Notes under the pieces: model-generated
Databases searched by the model: none
Told to the model about the DNA's origin: nothing
Seen by the model: the letters and a program-made list of their open reading frames with translations, nothing else
Source: Phycisphaerales bacterium
Lineage (GTDB): Bacteria; Planctomycetota; Phycisphaerae; Phycisphaerales; UBA1924
Length of the DNA: 64,000 nucleotides
Assembly: GCA_007693785.1 (NCBI GenBank)
Contig: RECY01000017.1
Coordinates: 58,392 to 122,391 of the forward strand
Direction of reading: 5' to 3'
In this document: in pieces, positions 9,265 to 17,427 of the stretch
How the letters are laid out: each line of letters starts with the position of its first letter
How positions within the stretch are numbered: the stretch's first letter is position 1
Translations under genes and position numbers: made by a program

Positions 9265-10977
9265 ATGACCGCACACACGCCCGGTGGCGACCCGTTCTAC
9301 GTCACCACACCCATCTATTACGTGAACGACCGCCCGCACATCGGGCACTGCTACTCGACGCTCGTCGCGGACGTCGCCGCACGGACTGCGCGTCTCCTGG
9401 GCAGAGATACGTTCTTCCTGACCGGGACGGACGAGCACGCCGAGAAAGTTTCGCGCTCTGCGGCAGAACGTGGGCTTTCACCCCAAGCCTGGGCCGATCA
9501 GAACGCGGCCAGGTTCCGCGAAGCCTTCGACTTCATGCGCTTCAGCCACGACGACTTCATCCGCACCAGCGAGGATCGGCACAAGACCCGCGCCTCGGCG
9601 ATGATCCAGCAGCTCCTCGATCAGGGCGACATCGAGCTCGGCGACTACCACGGGTGGTACGACCCCTCCCAGGAGGAGTATCTCACCGAGACCACCGCCA
9701 AGGAGCACGGCTACAAGAGCCCCGTCACCGGCAAACCCCTCGAGCAGCGGACCGAGCAGAACTATTTCTTCCGACTCGACAAGTACGAGCCCTGGCTGCG
9801 GGAAGAGATCGAATCGGGTGCGGTCCGCGTGCTGCCGGAGGCTCGGAAGAACGAGGTGCTGGGGCGCATGAAAGACGGGCTGAACAAGGTGCCCGTCTCA
9901 CGCCGCATCAAGCCGGGCGACGCCGACTGGGGCATCACGATGCCGGGCGACCCGGAGCACCGGGTCTACGTCTGGATCGAGGCGCTGTGCAACTACGTCA
10001 CGGCGATCGACACGCCGGAGCGTGCCAAGTATTGGCCGGCGTCGGTGCACTTCATGGCGAAGGACATCTTGTGGTTCCACGCGGTGATCTGGCCGGCGAT
10101 GCTGCACGCGCTGGGGAAGGAGCCGCCGAAGGTGGTGTACGCGCACGCGTACTTCATCGCCGAGGGTCGGAAGATGAGCAAGAGCCTGGGGAACTTCATC
10201 GAGATCGACCAGCTGCGGGCGTACGCGGCGCGGTACAGCGTGGACGCGGTGCGGTGGTACCTCGCGACGCAGGGCCCGCTGGGCGCGACGGACGCGGACT
10301 GGGCGTACGGGCGGTTCGTGGAGGTCTACAACGCGGACCTAGCGAACGGCATCGGCAACGCGACGAGCCGCGTGGCGCAGATGATCGAAAAGTATTTTGA
10401 GGGCGTGCTGGCGGACCGCTGCGACGGGCGGTTCGGCTTTCCCGATGGCAAGGCGCTGCAGGCGGCGCTCGCGGCCCGGGAACGCGCGGGCAACCCGCCG
10501 ACCGACGGCGCGCGAACCTTCGAGCTCGCGGCCTCAACCGACGCGGCCGCCCGGCGAGCGGCGGGCGTGCTGGCGAGCGGGCAGATCGACGAATCGACAG
10601 CCGCCGGCGTGACGCTCGTGCGCGAGATCGACGACTTCATCACCTACGCCGCCCCGTTCACGCTCGCGAAACACGCCGAGCACATCGAGCACGGCCAACG
10701 CGCGCTCGGCGCGATCCTCTATTCGTGCGCCGAAGCCCTGCGCATCGCCAGCCTCTTCTTCTACCCGGCCTGCCCGGACAAGATGGCCGAACTCTGGCGG
10801 CGCTGGGGCTGCGACCACCTGCACGACCCGAACGACGCCGACTCCGGCTTCAAGGCGCCCCTCGCGGAGCTCGCCGAGTTCGGCACCGGCAAGTTCAGCC
10901 TGAAACCCGGACAAAAAATCGAAAAGGGCGACCCGCTCTTCATGCGCGGCGACCCGAAGCTCGACGCCCCGGCCTAA
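9265..10977 (+). CDS. metG: Methionyl-tRNA synthetase
   Basis: Charges tRNA-Met with methionine. The class I signatures are intact: HIGH at residues 25-28 (RPHIGHCYS) and KMSKS near 303 (GRKMSKSLGNF). The stretch that carries a Cys-based zinc knuckle in some MetRS types lacks the Cys here (WYDPSQEEYLTET), so this looks like the zinc-less connective-peptide type. At 570 residues it has no C-terminal EMAP/tRNA-binding domain. The start ATG at 9265 leaves a short N-terminus before FYVTTPIYYV, as expected. A hairpin repeat sits 8 bases after the stop codon and is probably its terminator. Confidence 0.95.
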   Translation: MTAHTPGGDPFYVTTPIYYVNDRPHIGHCYSTLVADVAARTARLLGRDTFFLTGTDEHAEKVSRSAAERGLSPQAWADQNAARFREAFDFMRFSHDDFIRTSEDRHKTRASAMIQQLLDQGDIELGDYHGWYDPSQEEYLTETTAKEHGYKSPVTGKPLEQRTEQNYFFRLDKYEPWLREEIESGAVRVLPEARKNEVLGRMKDGLNKVPVSRRIKPGDADWGITMPGDPEHRVYVWIEALCNYVTAIDTPERAKYWPASVHFMAKDILWFHAVIWPAMLHALGKEPPKVVYAHAYFIAEGRKMSKSLGNFIEIDQLRAYAARYSVDAVRWYLATQGPLGATDADWAYGRFVEVYNADLANGIGNATSRVAQMIEKYFEGVLADRCDGRFGFPDGKALQAALAARERAGNPPTDGARTFELAASTDAAARRAAGVLASGQIDESTAAGVTLVREIDDFITYAAPFTLAKHAEHIEHGQRALGAILYSCAEALRIASLFFYPACPDKMAELWRRWGCDHLHDPNDADSGFKAPLAELAEFGTGKFSLKPGQKIEKGDPLFMRGDPKLDAPA

Positions 10978-10984
10978 ATGGAGG

Positions 10985-11003
10985 CACAGCTCTCCGAGCT
11001 GTG
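10985..11003 (+). repeat. 19-bp palindromic repeat, copy 1, likely metG terminator
   Basis: CACAGCTCTCCGAGCTGTG forms a perfect 8-bp stem with loop TCC, then TTTTCCCTCCC. It begins 8 bases after the metG stop. The same element occurs inverted at 11256-11274, and at 48016-48034 with a compensatory base-pair swap. Confidence 0.75.
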
Positions 11004-11020
11004 TTTTCCCTCCCTTCCCT

Positions 11021-11166
11021 CGGTGCCCCGGAAACGCGCAGCCGTCTGCGGCGGAGCTTTTCCGGGTCTTCCCCGCTCCCATCGCTCCAACCCTGGTTCG
11101 TCACCGTCCCACGGAAGACATGGAAAAGCTTCGGCCCTTCGGGCCTTCGCGTTTCCATGGCACCTG
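11021..11166. repeat. REPIN-like inverted pair of ~40-bp palindromes, locus 1
   Basis: Two copies of one palindromic unit in head-to-head orientation: 11027-11066 (GGAAACGCGCAG...GGAGCTTTTCC) and 11119-11160 (GGAAAAGCTTCG...TTCGCGTTTCC). Both have GGTGCC on the outer side. The two bases beyond each arm pair with each other in both copies (CC/GG in one, AT/AT in the other), which supports a folded structure. The spacer of about 50 bp also has inverted ends (GTCTTCC / GGAAGAC). The second pair is at 55038-55170. Confidence 0.7.
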
Positions 11167-11216
11167 CGATCCGCTTGCTGAAATCCGACAGCAGCGCCAT
11201 GGAGGAGCGGCAGAGC

Positions 11217-11235
11217 GACGGGCGGGACGCCCGTC
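11217..11235. repeat. Palindrome GACGGGCG-GGA-CGCCCGTC
   Basis: A perfect 8-bp stem with a three-base loop inside the repeat cluster between metG and the ferredoxin gene. I recognise this palindrome (spuriously translated as GRDARPT) as common in planctomycete intergenic DNA; that is recollection, not a search. Only one copy is seen here. Confidence 0.6.
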
Positions 11236-11255
11236 CCACCAAGCTTTGCGAGGGA

Positions 11256-11274
11256 CACAGCTCGGAGAGCTGTG
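11256..11274 (-). repeat. 19-bp palindromic repeat, copy 2 (inverted)
   Basis: CACAGCTCGGAGAGCTGTG is the exact reverse complement of copy 1 at 10985-11003. With copy 1 it brackets the whole repeat cluster, 55 bases before the ferredoxin start codon. Confidence 0.7.
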
Positions 11275-11329
11275 CCACCCGGGGAGACCCGGGGTACGAT
11301 CGGACGAGTTTTCTTCGAGAGGCCCCACC

Positions 11330-11593
11330 ATGCCGCACATCATCGCCGAGCCGTGCATCGGCACCAAGGACACCAGCTGCGTCGACGTCTGCCCCGTCGA
11401 CTGCATCCACCCGACCAAGGACGAGCCGGACTACGAGTCGGCCGAGCAGCTCTACATCGACCCGGACACCTGCATCGACTGCGGGCTGTGCGTCGAGGAA
11501 TGCCCCGTCCGCGCCATCTTCCCCGAGGAAGACCTCCCCACGGAGTGGAACAACTACGTCCAGATCAACCTGGACTACTACAACAGCAAGTAG
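11330..11593 (+). CDS. fdxA: 7Fe ferredoxin ([3Fe-4S][4Fe-4S], FdxA type)
   Basis: A small electron carrier of 87 residues. Cys are at 9, 17, 21, 25, 48, 51, 54 and 58. Compared with Azotobacter ferredoxin I, C9, C17 and C58 would bind a [3Fe-4S] cluster, and C21, C48, C51 and C54 a [4Fe-4S] cluster; C25 matches a non-ligand Cys. The Cys that would complete a second CxxCxxC motif near residue 12 is absent (IGTKDTSC), favouring the 7Fe form. Motifs are CVDVCPVDC and CIDCGLCVEECP. The start ATG at 11330 gives the canonical MPHIIAEPC opening. It stands alone, between a repeat cluster and tRNA-Thr. Confidence 0.9.
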   Translation: MPHIIAEPCIGTKDTSCVDVCPVDCIHPTKDEPDYESAEQLYIDPDTCIDCGLCVEECPVRAIFPEEDLPTEWNNYVQINLDYYNSK

Positions 11594-11714
11594 CCCCCCG
11601 CGACTGGACTCCGGCCCGGTGACGGGCGATACTTGCCCGCACGAGCCGAGGACGCATCGCCGGCCGCCACGCCCGCCAAGGGGCCCGCACCACGACGCCA
11701 ACCCCCGGCCCGAG

Positions 11715-11787
11715 GCCACCTTAGCTCAGTTGGTAGAGCGGAGCTTTCGTAAAGCTCAGGTCGCTGGTTCGAGTCCAGTAGGTGGCT
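11715..11787 (+). tRNA. tRNA-Thr (anticodon CGT)
   Basis: A full cloverleaf: acceptor GCCACCT/AGGTGGC, D arm GCTC...GAGC, anticodon stem GAGCT/AGCTC with loop TTCGTAA (anticodon CGT, codon ACG), and T arm GCTGG-TTCGAGT-CCAGT. The 3' CCA is not encoded. T-rich sequence follows at once. Confidence 0.95.
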
Positions 11788-11801
11788 TTTTCGACTACAG
11801 C

Positions 11802-11844
11802 GCAATCCGGCAGCAGCACGAGCGCGTCCGACATGCCGGATTGC
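11802..11844. other. Hairpin after tRNA-Thr
   Basis: GCAATCCGGCA pairs perfectly with TGCCGGATTGC around a 21-base loop, 15 bases past the tRNA. It could end or protect the tRNA transcript. It has no immediate U-tract. Confidence 0.4.
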
Positions 11845-11865
11845 ATGCGATCAATTTTGATCTCA

Positions 11866-11897
11866 ATAAAAATCGCCCGCGAACATCGCACGGGCGG
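11866..11897 (-). terminator. Rho-independent terminator of the propeller/dockerin gene
   Basis: On the minus strand the stem CGCCCG/CGGGCG with an 11-base loop is followed by ATTTTTATT. It starts about 20 bases after the stop codon at 11919. Confidence 0.75.
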
Positions 11898-11918
11898 ACG
11901 CGTCTCTGTGCGACCAGC

Positions 11919-13374
11919 TCAACTCGATGGGCAACCCACGAGCCAGAGATCCACGTAGTACACCAAGTCATGGATGGTCACGAGACCATCCGGCGAGCCG
12001 TCGCCACCCGGACCGCTTATGTCCGCAGCCGGATCCTCCGCCAGCCAGAGTGCGATGTAAAAATTCAGGTCCGCATGATTCAGGATGCCGTCAGGAATGC
12101 TGTCGAACGAAGGGCCGGTGAGGTCGGCTGGGCAGGGAGATCGCGGCTCCATGCTCCAACGTGCGATCCTGTTCGCGGCCTGACCACCGGCGGCCGTAAA
12201 GGTTCCAGCGACATAGACATAGGGCCCGTCGCCACCGTCGAAGACCGCGAGCATGCTGGGGGTTCCGCCCGTGACACCCTCGCTGCCGGGCTCACCCAAA
12301 GGTGACCAACGCGCACCATCCCACATCCCAACACCCTGCAGAGTGACGTCACCTGCGGCAACGAAAGCGCCAGCGGCAATCAATACTTGTTTATCACCTC
12401 GATCATAAACTGCAAGTGCATTAACAGTGTTAGACAGCTGCCGGCCTTCAATATCTGCGAGACTTCCGAGCGTGCCGCCGGATAGCTTTGCAGCATATTT
12501 TGTCGCAGGGGGCATCGAGGTCACCCGCTGATCGAGTGAGCCGCCGACAAAGAGGCTGTCGCCGGATCCATCATTGTACTGCATCAGAGCCCGAATACCG
12601 CCGGCGTAGGCGACGCCTGGCTCAACATTGATCACGAGATCCCAACCGCTACCGTTCCACCGGTAGAGGGGAGCCTCGCTGACCGGCGTAACGGGCGATC
12701 CACCAGTCCCGAAATAAAGCGATTCGCCACTGCCGTCATCAATGACAGCCATGCATGTACCGATCGATCCCGTATCGGGCAGTAATTCAAGAACCCCGCT
12801 CCGGACCCCGCGCCGTATTGGTCGCACCAGAAATCACGTCAAAAAACAGCCCGGTCATGTACAACGCCGGGCCATTTCCGTCATCAAACGCCTGTAATGC
12901 CTCGATCAACACCGTTACGGGCAGTGACGTGGCCCATGGAACAGATGCCCAAGATGAGCCGTCCCACCGAGCCACACGATCAACCGGCACACCTCCCGCC
13001 GATGTAAAACTACCGGTCGCGTAGATCGCAGGCCCCGACCCATCATCGAACATGCCGATCGAGAGCACTGTTCCATTGACTCCGGCAACACCCTCAGGCG
13101 TGGCCAGCGGGTGCCAATTCTGCCCATCCCAACGCGCGATATTATTAAATGACTCACTGCCGATCGAGTCAAAAGTCCCCGCAATGTAGAGCGACGGCCC
13201 GTTTCCGAGATCAATAACTTCAATCGCTCGGACCGTGCCGCTGATGCTCGCGCCAGGATCACCTACAGGCTGCCAACCTGTGCCACCAGCAAACGCTACA
13301 CCGGTGAAGAATATCGCGGATCCGAGAGTTGCCCCAGCCGCGTCACGGGCGATCCATTTAGGTCGTGAAAACAT
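11919..13374 (-). pseudogene. Beta-propeller protein with dockerin-like C-terminus, split by a frameshift
   Basis: Two overlapping minus-strand frames form one protein: 12787-13374 (N-terminal, signal peptide GSAIFFTGVAFAG) and 11919-12827 (C-terminal). Both carry the same ~45-residue repeat (IARWDG..W..L, then A.FDDG.GP.LYVAGTFTSAGG), at least five copies in all. The C-terminus (CPADLTG, then GILNHADLNFYIALW, DGLVTIHDLVYYVDLW and GCPSS) resembles the dockerin-like anchor of planctomycete secreted proteins. The break falls between 12787 and 12827, in a stretch with several C-runs, and the repeat periodicity continues across it. The gene starts with GGGAGGT before ATG 13374. One base gained or lost explains it; a sequencing error cannot be excluded. 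The region is less GC-rich than its neighbours. Confidence 0.75.
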
Positions 13375-13669
13375 TTTAATACCTCCCTTTCAATCCATCC
13401 ACTGGCGCTGGCTGATGCAACCGGATCACGTGCATGAATCCTGCAAGGCGACCCACCGTGCGTCACACCGCTCACGTCGGTTCAGACTACTGGTGAGCAC
13501 GACCATCAACAAGAGCCAATGCCGATCTACAGCGATTAATTTTTCGTTCATCGTCAATGCTTTTCACAGTTAGCCGCTTGCACAGTTCATCTGGCCGGTC
13601 ATCTGCACGCCCGTTCTCGGGTGTACGATCAGCCGCAGATCCAGTTGGCCATCGGAAAAAGGACGCCAT

Positions 13670-14578
13670 ATGTCATCCCGCCAGCGTTCATCCGCCTTCA
13701 CGCTCATCGAGTTGCTGGTCGTCATCGCGATCATCGCGCTGCTGATCGGGATTTTGCTCCCGGCGCTCGGGCAGGCTCGGGATTCGGCGCGCACGCTCAA
13801 GTGCCTGTCCAACCAGCGTCAGTTTGTGCTCGGCTTTCACATGTACGCCGACGATTTCGCCGACGCGACCGTGCCGGCGAAGATGCCGAAGCTGCCGGGT
13901 GGGATTTCGAACCCGGCGAACATGTACGACGTCGGCAACGGGCTGAAGTTTCGCCCGAACTGGGTCGCGGTGATGGGGCCGTACGTGGGGCTTTACCCGT
14001 TCGCCCAGCCGAGCACGGAGTCCGGGCGTCAGGACTATTACGCGGACGTGTACATGTGCCCGTCCGCCCCCGAGTGGGTTGATGAGCGGAACCACGCGTA
14101 CGGGTATAACTACCAGTTCCTCGGCAACTCGCGACTGCGCGCGAACGGGCGGTACAGGAACTGGCCCTTGAAGCGGTCGAACATCTATGCCCCGGCCCGG
14201 ACGGTCATGGCGGCGGACGCGCTGGGCACGGCCGCGGGGATCGCGGAGCTCAACCGCACGCCGTATGAGAACGACGGCACCACCGTGACCGGCGTCGGCA
14301 ACCACGCCCACACGCTCGACCCGCCCCGCCTGACGCCCGAATCGGACATGGGCGCGGGCGCGAGCACGCCCAACGCACGCACGGGCGTGGACGTGCGTCA
14401 CGCCGGACGAGCGAACGCGGTCTTCATCGATGGGCACGCCGAATCGATGACGCTCGAAGCCCTGGGCTATCGCCTCGAAACCGATCGCTCGTTCACGCTC
14501 TTCGGCGGCGGTGCGAACCCGCCGACCAACGCGCTCTTCAGCGGCGACGGCACCGACCGCGACCCGCCCCGCCGATAG
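13670..14578 (+). CDS. DUF1559-type prepilin-like protein (H-X9-DG)
   Basis: A 302-residue protein with a type IV prepilin-like N-terminus ([20 protein letters not shown], residues 9-28), recognised by prepilin peptidase with Glu at position +5 of the mature form. The C-terminal third has the H-X9-DG motif ([16 protein letters not shown]) of the large planctomycete DUF1559 family. The start ATG 13670 has AAAAGGA upstream. Such proteins are assumed to be surface or pseudopilin components; their exact role is unknown. It is flanked by oppositely oriented genes, so it is probably transcribed alone. Confidence 0.88.
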   Translation: MSSRQRSSAFTLIELLVVIAIIALLIGILLPALGQARDSARTLKCLSNQRQFVLGFHMYADDFADATVPAKMPKLPGGISNPANMYDVGNGLKFRPNWVAVMGPYVGLYPFAQPSTESGRQDYYADVYMCPSAPEWVDERNHAYGYNYQFLGNSRLRANGRYRNWPLKRSNIYAPARTVMAADALGTAAGIAELNRTPYENDGTTVTGVGNHAHTLDPPRLTPESDMGAGASTPNARTGVDVRHAGRANAVFIDGHAESMTLEALGYRLETDRSFTLFGGGANPPTNALFSGDGTDRDPPRR

Positions 14579-14608
14579 CCGAATCGCGGGTGGGCGGGAC
14601 CGGGCGGG

Positions 14609-15838
14609 TTACGCGTCCGCCGGGTCGGGCGGGGCCTCGAACGCCATGGTGAACTGAAACCCGTGGACGGGGTAGGCCATGCGGAGCCGGTAGACGCGGA
14701 AGGCGTCGAGGTCGAGCCCGTCCTGCGCGCAGACGCGCGCCAGCATCCGCTCGTAGTTGGGGATCTCGGGGAGCTCGAATCGGTCGGGGTGGTTGGGCAG
14801 GTGCTCGATCGTCTCGGGGACCGTGAGACGGTCGATATCGCGTGCGGCGTCGTTGGGGTTGGCCGGGCCGTGGGCGCCGAGCTTGTAGACGAGCAGTTCC
14901 GGGTCGGCGTCGGGGAAGAGGTCCTCGTGGATGATCGCGTCGCAGACCAGCGTCTTGACGGGGATGTCGACGGTGACCGCGAGCCCGCCGAGCGCGCGAC
15001 CCGGGGCGGCGAAACGCCGGGAGCCGCGGGTGTTGCGGCTCACCGCGAGCATGTCCGCGACAGCGTGCTTGCCGAGCTCGGCCCCGACGAGACGGTGCAC
15101 GAGCTGCCCGCCCGACACGTGCGTCTCGAGCTGCGCCGGCTCGTGCGTGTAGAACTCGGTCAGCGCGGCGGGGCTCCGCGAGAGCGTCACGCCCTCGGCC
15201 TCGCCCCGGCTCGGCTCGCCGAACGTGAAATACATCTGCACGTCCGGACGCAGGCGACGCATCCCCACCGCGCCGTGGATCGTCGTCAACGCCACCGTGT
15301 CGGACGACTCCGGGCTCGGCGAGAAGAGCATCGACGTCAGCCAGGTCTCCGCCTCCACGCCCAGGATCTGACGCATCCCCTTGTACACGTGGTAACGGCT
15401 GCCGAGCTCGAAACGCTTCTGGTTGTCCGTGCTCTGGGCGCTGATCGCCGCGTTCAACGCGCCCCGCGTCCCGAAGTGGTCCCGGATCACCGCGGAGAAA
15501 CGGTCGATCACCGCCTCGACCTTGCGGACCTTCACCCTCGGCACGCCCAGCACCGCCGCCGCACGCGCGACCGCACGCAACGAGTCCGGGCCCGGCATCT
15601 GCTGCAGCGCCTCGAAAGGGTCCGGACGCGATACGGCCCCCAACAGGCGGCTCACGATCACGCGGTTCAGGCGCAGCTCACGGGCCAGCGGCGTCGGCTT
15701 GTGCGGCGCGCCGGGCACCATCTTCAGCAAGCCCTGCAACGACGACACCAGCGACTCCGCCAACTCGCGGAGGTCATCGACCGCGACCGAGGGCTCGCCC
15801 CGGCTCGCCTTCTGATGTGCCGTGGAGGTGGTCCCCAT
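14609..15838 (-). CDS. Conserved hypothetical protein, possible N-terminal HTH
   Basis: I take ATG 15838 as the start (409 residues, MGTTSTAHQ); the frame is open another 100 codons but those residues look non-coding. The first ~110 residues are helical, with PLARELRLNRVIVSRLLGAV reminiscent of a helix-turn-helix. The remainder is mixed alpha/beta (GAVGMRRLRPDVQMYFTFGE, GGLAVTVDIPVKTLVCDAII) with no signal peptide or membrane span, so it is probably cytoplasmic. I do not recognise the family. An A/T-rich patch near 15973-15990 may hold its promoter. Confidence 0.75.
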   Translation of the reverse strand: MGTTSTAHQKASRGEPSVAVDDLRELAESLVSSLQGLLKMVPGAPHKPTPLARELRLNRVIVSRLLGAVSRPDPFEALQQMPGPDSLRAVARAAAVLGVPRVKVRKVEAVIDRFSAVIRDHFGTRGALNAAISAQSTDNQKRFELGSRYHVYKGMRQILGVEAETWLTSMLFSPSPESSDTVALTTIHGAVGMRRLRPDVQMYFTFGEPSRGEAEGVTLSRSPAALTEFYTHEPAQLETHVSGGQLVHRLVGAELGKHAVADMLAVSRNTRGSRRFAAPGRALGGLAVTVDIPVKTLVCDAIIHEDLFPDADPELLVYKLGAHGPANPNDAARDIDRLTVPETIEHLPNHPDRFELPEIPNYERMLARVCAQDGLDLDAFRVYRLRMAYPVHGFQFTMAFEAPPDPADA

Positions 15839-16125
15839 CGCGCCGCTCGCCCCTTCTGCCCTTCCAAAATCCGATCGAATCAAGCGTTCAGCATCCGCAG
15901 AACGCCCCCGTTCACAATCGGCACGCGGAGGCCGCAGTGTGCAGAGTGTAGCCGAAAGGGCCCATCGCCTGCTGTAATTTTTTACTTTTTCGCTTGCACC
16001 GGCGGGTGCGATCACTAGGCTGGGAGATTCAGGGACGTGTCGCGCCGTGACGATCGCCCTGGGGGAGACAGGCACGCCGCTGGGATTCACTCGGCACCCA
16101 TTTGCGCGAATGAGGAGGAACAGAC

Positions 16126-17244
16126 ATGCATCGATCCGCAACGATTCGGGCCGCGGGCGCGGCTCTGATCATCGCCGCCGCCGGAGCCGCACAGGCCGCG
16201 CCGGAATACTTCATCGTCGATCTCGGCATCGTCAACTCAGGCGACTTCGCCTCGCAGGGCTTCGGCGTCTCGGACAACGGGATCGCCACCGGGCGCAGCT
16301 TCGGCAACCCCACTCAGGCGTTCACATGGACGCTCTCGGGCGGGCTCGTCGGGCTCCCCAACAGCACCGACCCGGCCCGCGCGTTCAGCGCCGGCAACGC
16401 CGTCAATAACAGCGGCACCGTCGTTGGCTCCGGCGCCACCACCGCCTTCGGCTCGAGCCCGATCCCCCTCATGTGGAAGAACGGCAGCGTCATCGTTCTC
16501 GGCGACGCCGGGTTCGGTGCCGGGCGAGCCAACGGGATCAACAACCTTGGCGTCGCGGTCGGCTCCGTCGGCGGCGGCAACGACGAAACGCCCGCCATCT
16601 TCACCGAAGAACTCACTACCCTCATCACCACCACCGGACCCGGCGGCGTCCTCATGCGCACCGCCTTCGGCATCAACGACGCGGGCCTCATCGCGGGCTC
16701 CGGCATCGACCCGAACAACGCCGCACGAAACGTCGGACTCGTCTACGACGCCAACACCAACACGATGACCGAGGTCGGCCTCCTCCCAGGCACCAACGGC
16801 GCCCTCGCCTTCGGCATCAGCCAGGCCGGGCACGTCGTGGGCGTCAGCAGCACCAACCAGTCCGGAGGCACGCCCTTCGTCTGGACCGCCGAGACCGGCA
16901 ACATCGAGATCCCCCTGCCCGCCAACACCAGCCAGGCCTCCGCACGAGCCGTCAACTCCGACGGCTGGGTCGTCGGCACCGGCTCCGGCGCCTTCGCCGT
17001 CCCCTTCCTCTACGACGGCACCCAGACCTACACCCTCGCCGACCTTATCCCCGCCGGCTCCGGCTGGGACCTCGACGGCAACACCTCTTCCTCGGCCTTG
17101 GGCATCAGCGAGGACGGCACCATCGTGGGCACCGGCGTCTTCAACGGCGAAACCCGCGCCTATGCCATGATCCTCATCCCCGCCCCGGGCGCGGGCGTCG
17201 CCTTCGCACTGGCGGGCCTGTTCGCCGCGCGCCGACGACGCTGA
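16126..17244 (+). CDS. Exported HAF-repeat protein with PEP-CTERM-like anchor
   Basis: 372 residues with a signal peptide (MHRSATIRAAGAALIIAAAG, then AAQAA). At least seven repeats of the HAF type follow, roughly G-I/V-N/S-x-x-G-x-x-V/A-G (FGVSDNGIATG, NAVNNSGTVVG, NGINNLGVAVG, FGINDAGLIAG, FGISQAGHVVG, RAVNSDGWVVG, LGISEDGTIVG), consistent with a propeller-like extracellular domain. The C-terminus is PAPGAGVAFALAGLFAARRRR minus its last residue run, a PEP-CTERM-like sorting tail with PAP in place of PEP. A strong ribosome site (GAGGAGG) precedes ATG 16126. A rho-independent terminator follows. Confidence 0.87.
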   Translation: MHRSATIRAAGAALIIAAAGAAQAAPEYFIVDLGIVNSGDFASQGFGVSDNGIATGRSFGNPTQAFTWTLSGGLVGLPNSTDPARAFSAGNAVNNSGTVVGSGATTAFGSSPIPLMWKNGSVIVLGDAGFGAGRANGINNLGVAVGSVGGGNDETPAIFTEELTTLITTTGPGGVLMRTAFGINDAGLIAGSGIDPNNAARNVGLVYDANTNTMTEVGLLPGTNGALAFGISQAGHVVGVSSTNQSGGTPFVWTAETGNIEIPLPANTSQASARAVNSDGWVVGTGSGAFAVPFLYDGTQTYTLADLIPAGSGWDLDGNTSSSALGISEDGTIVGTGVFNGETRAYAMILIPAPGAGVAFALAGLFAARRRR

Positions 17245-17286
17245 GCACGGGTTCGCCGCGACAACCCCAGTTTTCTTCTTTCACTG

Positions 17287-17306
17287 AGCACCAACGGTGC
17301 TTTTTT
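17287..17306 (+). terminator. Rho-independent terminator of the HAF-repeat gene
   Basis: AGCACC-AAC-GGTGCT followed by a T-run, 43 bases after the stop at 17244. Confidence 0.85.
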
Positions 17307-17357
17307 GATGCGCCGCTTATTTCGTGCGAACTCGCAGGATCCGCCAAGGAGACTGCG

Positions 17358-17395
17358 AAACAAACGCACCCGCCCCGCAGAGCGGGGCGGGTGCG
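17358..17395 (-). terminator. Strong terminator of the minus-strand PEP-CTERM gene
   Basis: A perfect 14-bp GC stem (CGCACCCGCCCCGC with a three-base loop) followed on the minus strand by TTTGTTT. It lies about 33 bases after the stop at 17428. Confidence 0.88.
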
Positions 17396-17427
17396 CGAAA
17401 CAAGTGCAAGCCGTTTGAGTCACTCGA

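Noticed and set aside
10725..12305. Long plus-strand frame from metG across repeats and tRNA-Thr
   Set aside because: It translates palindromic repeats (GRDARPT) and a tRNA; no coding character.
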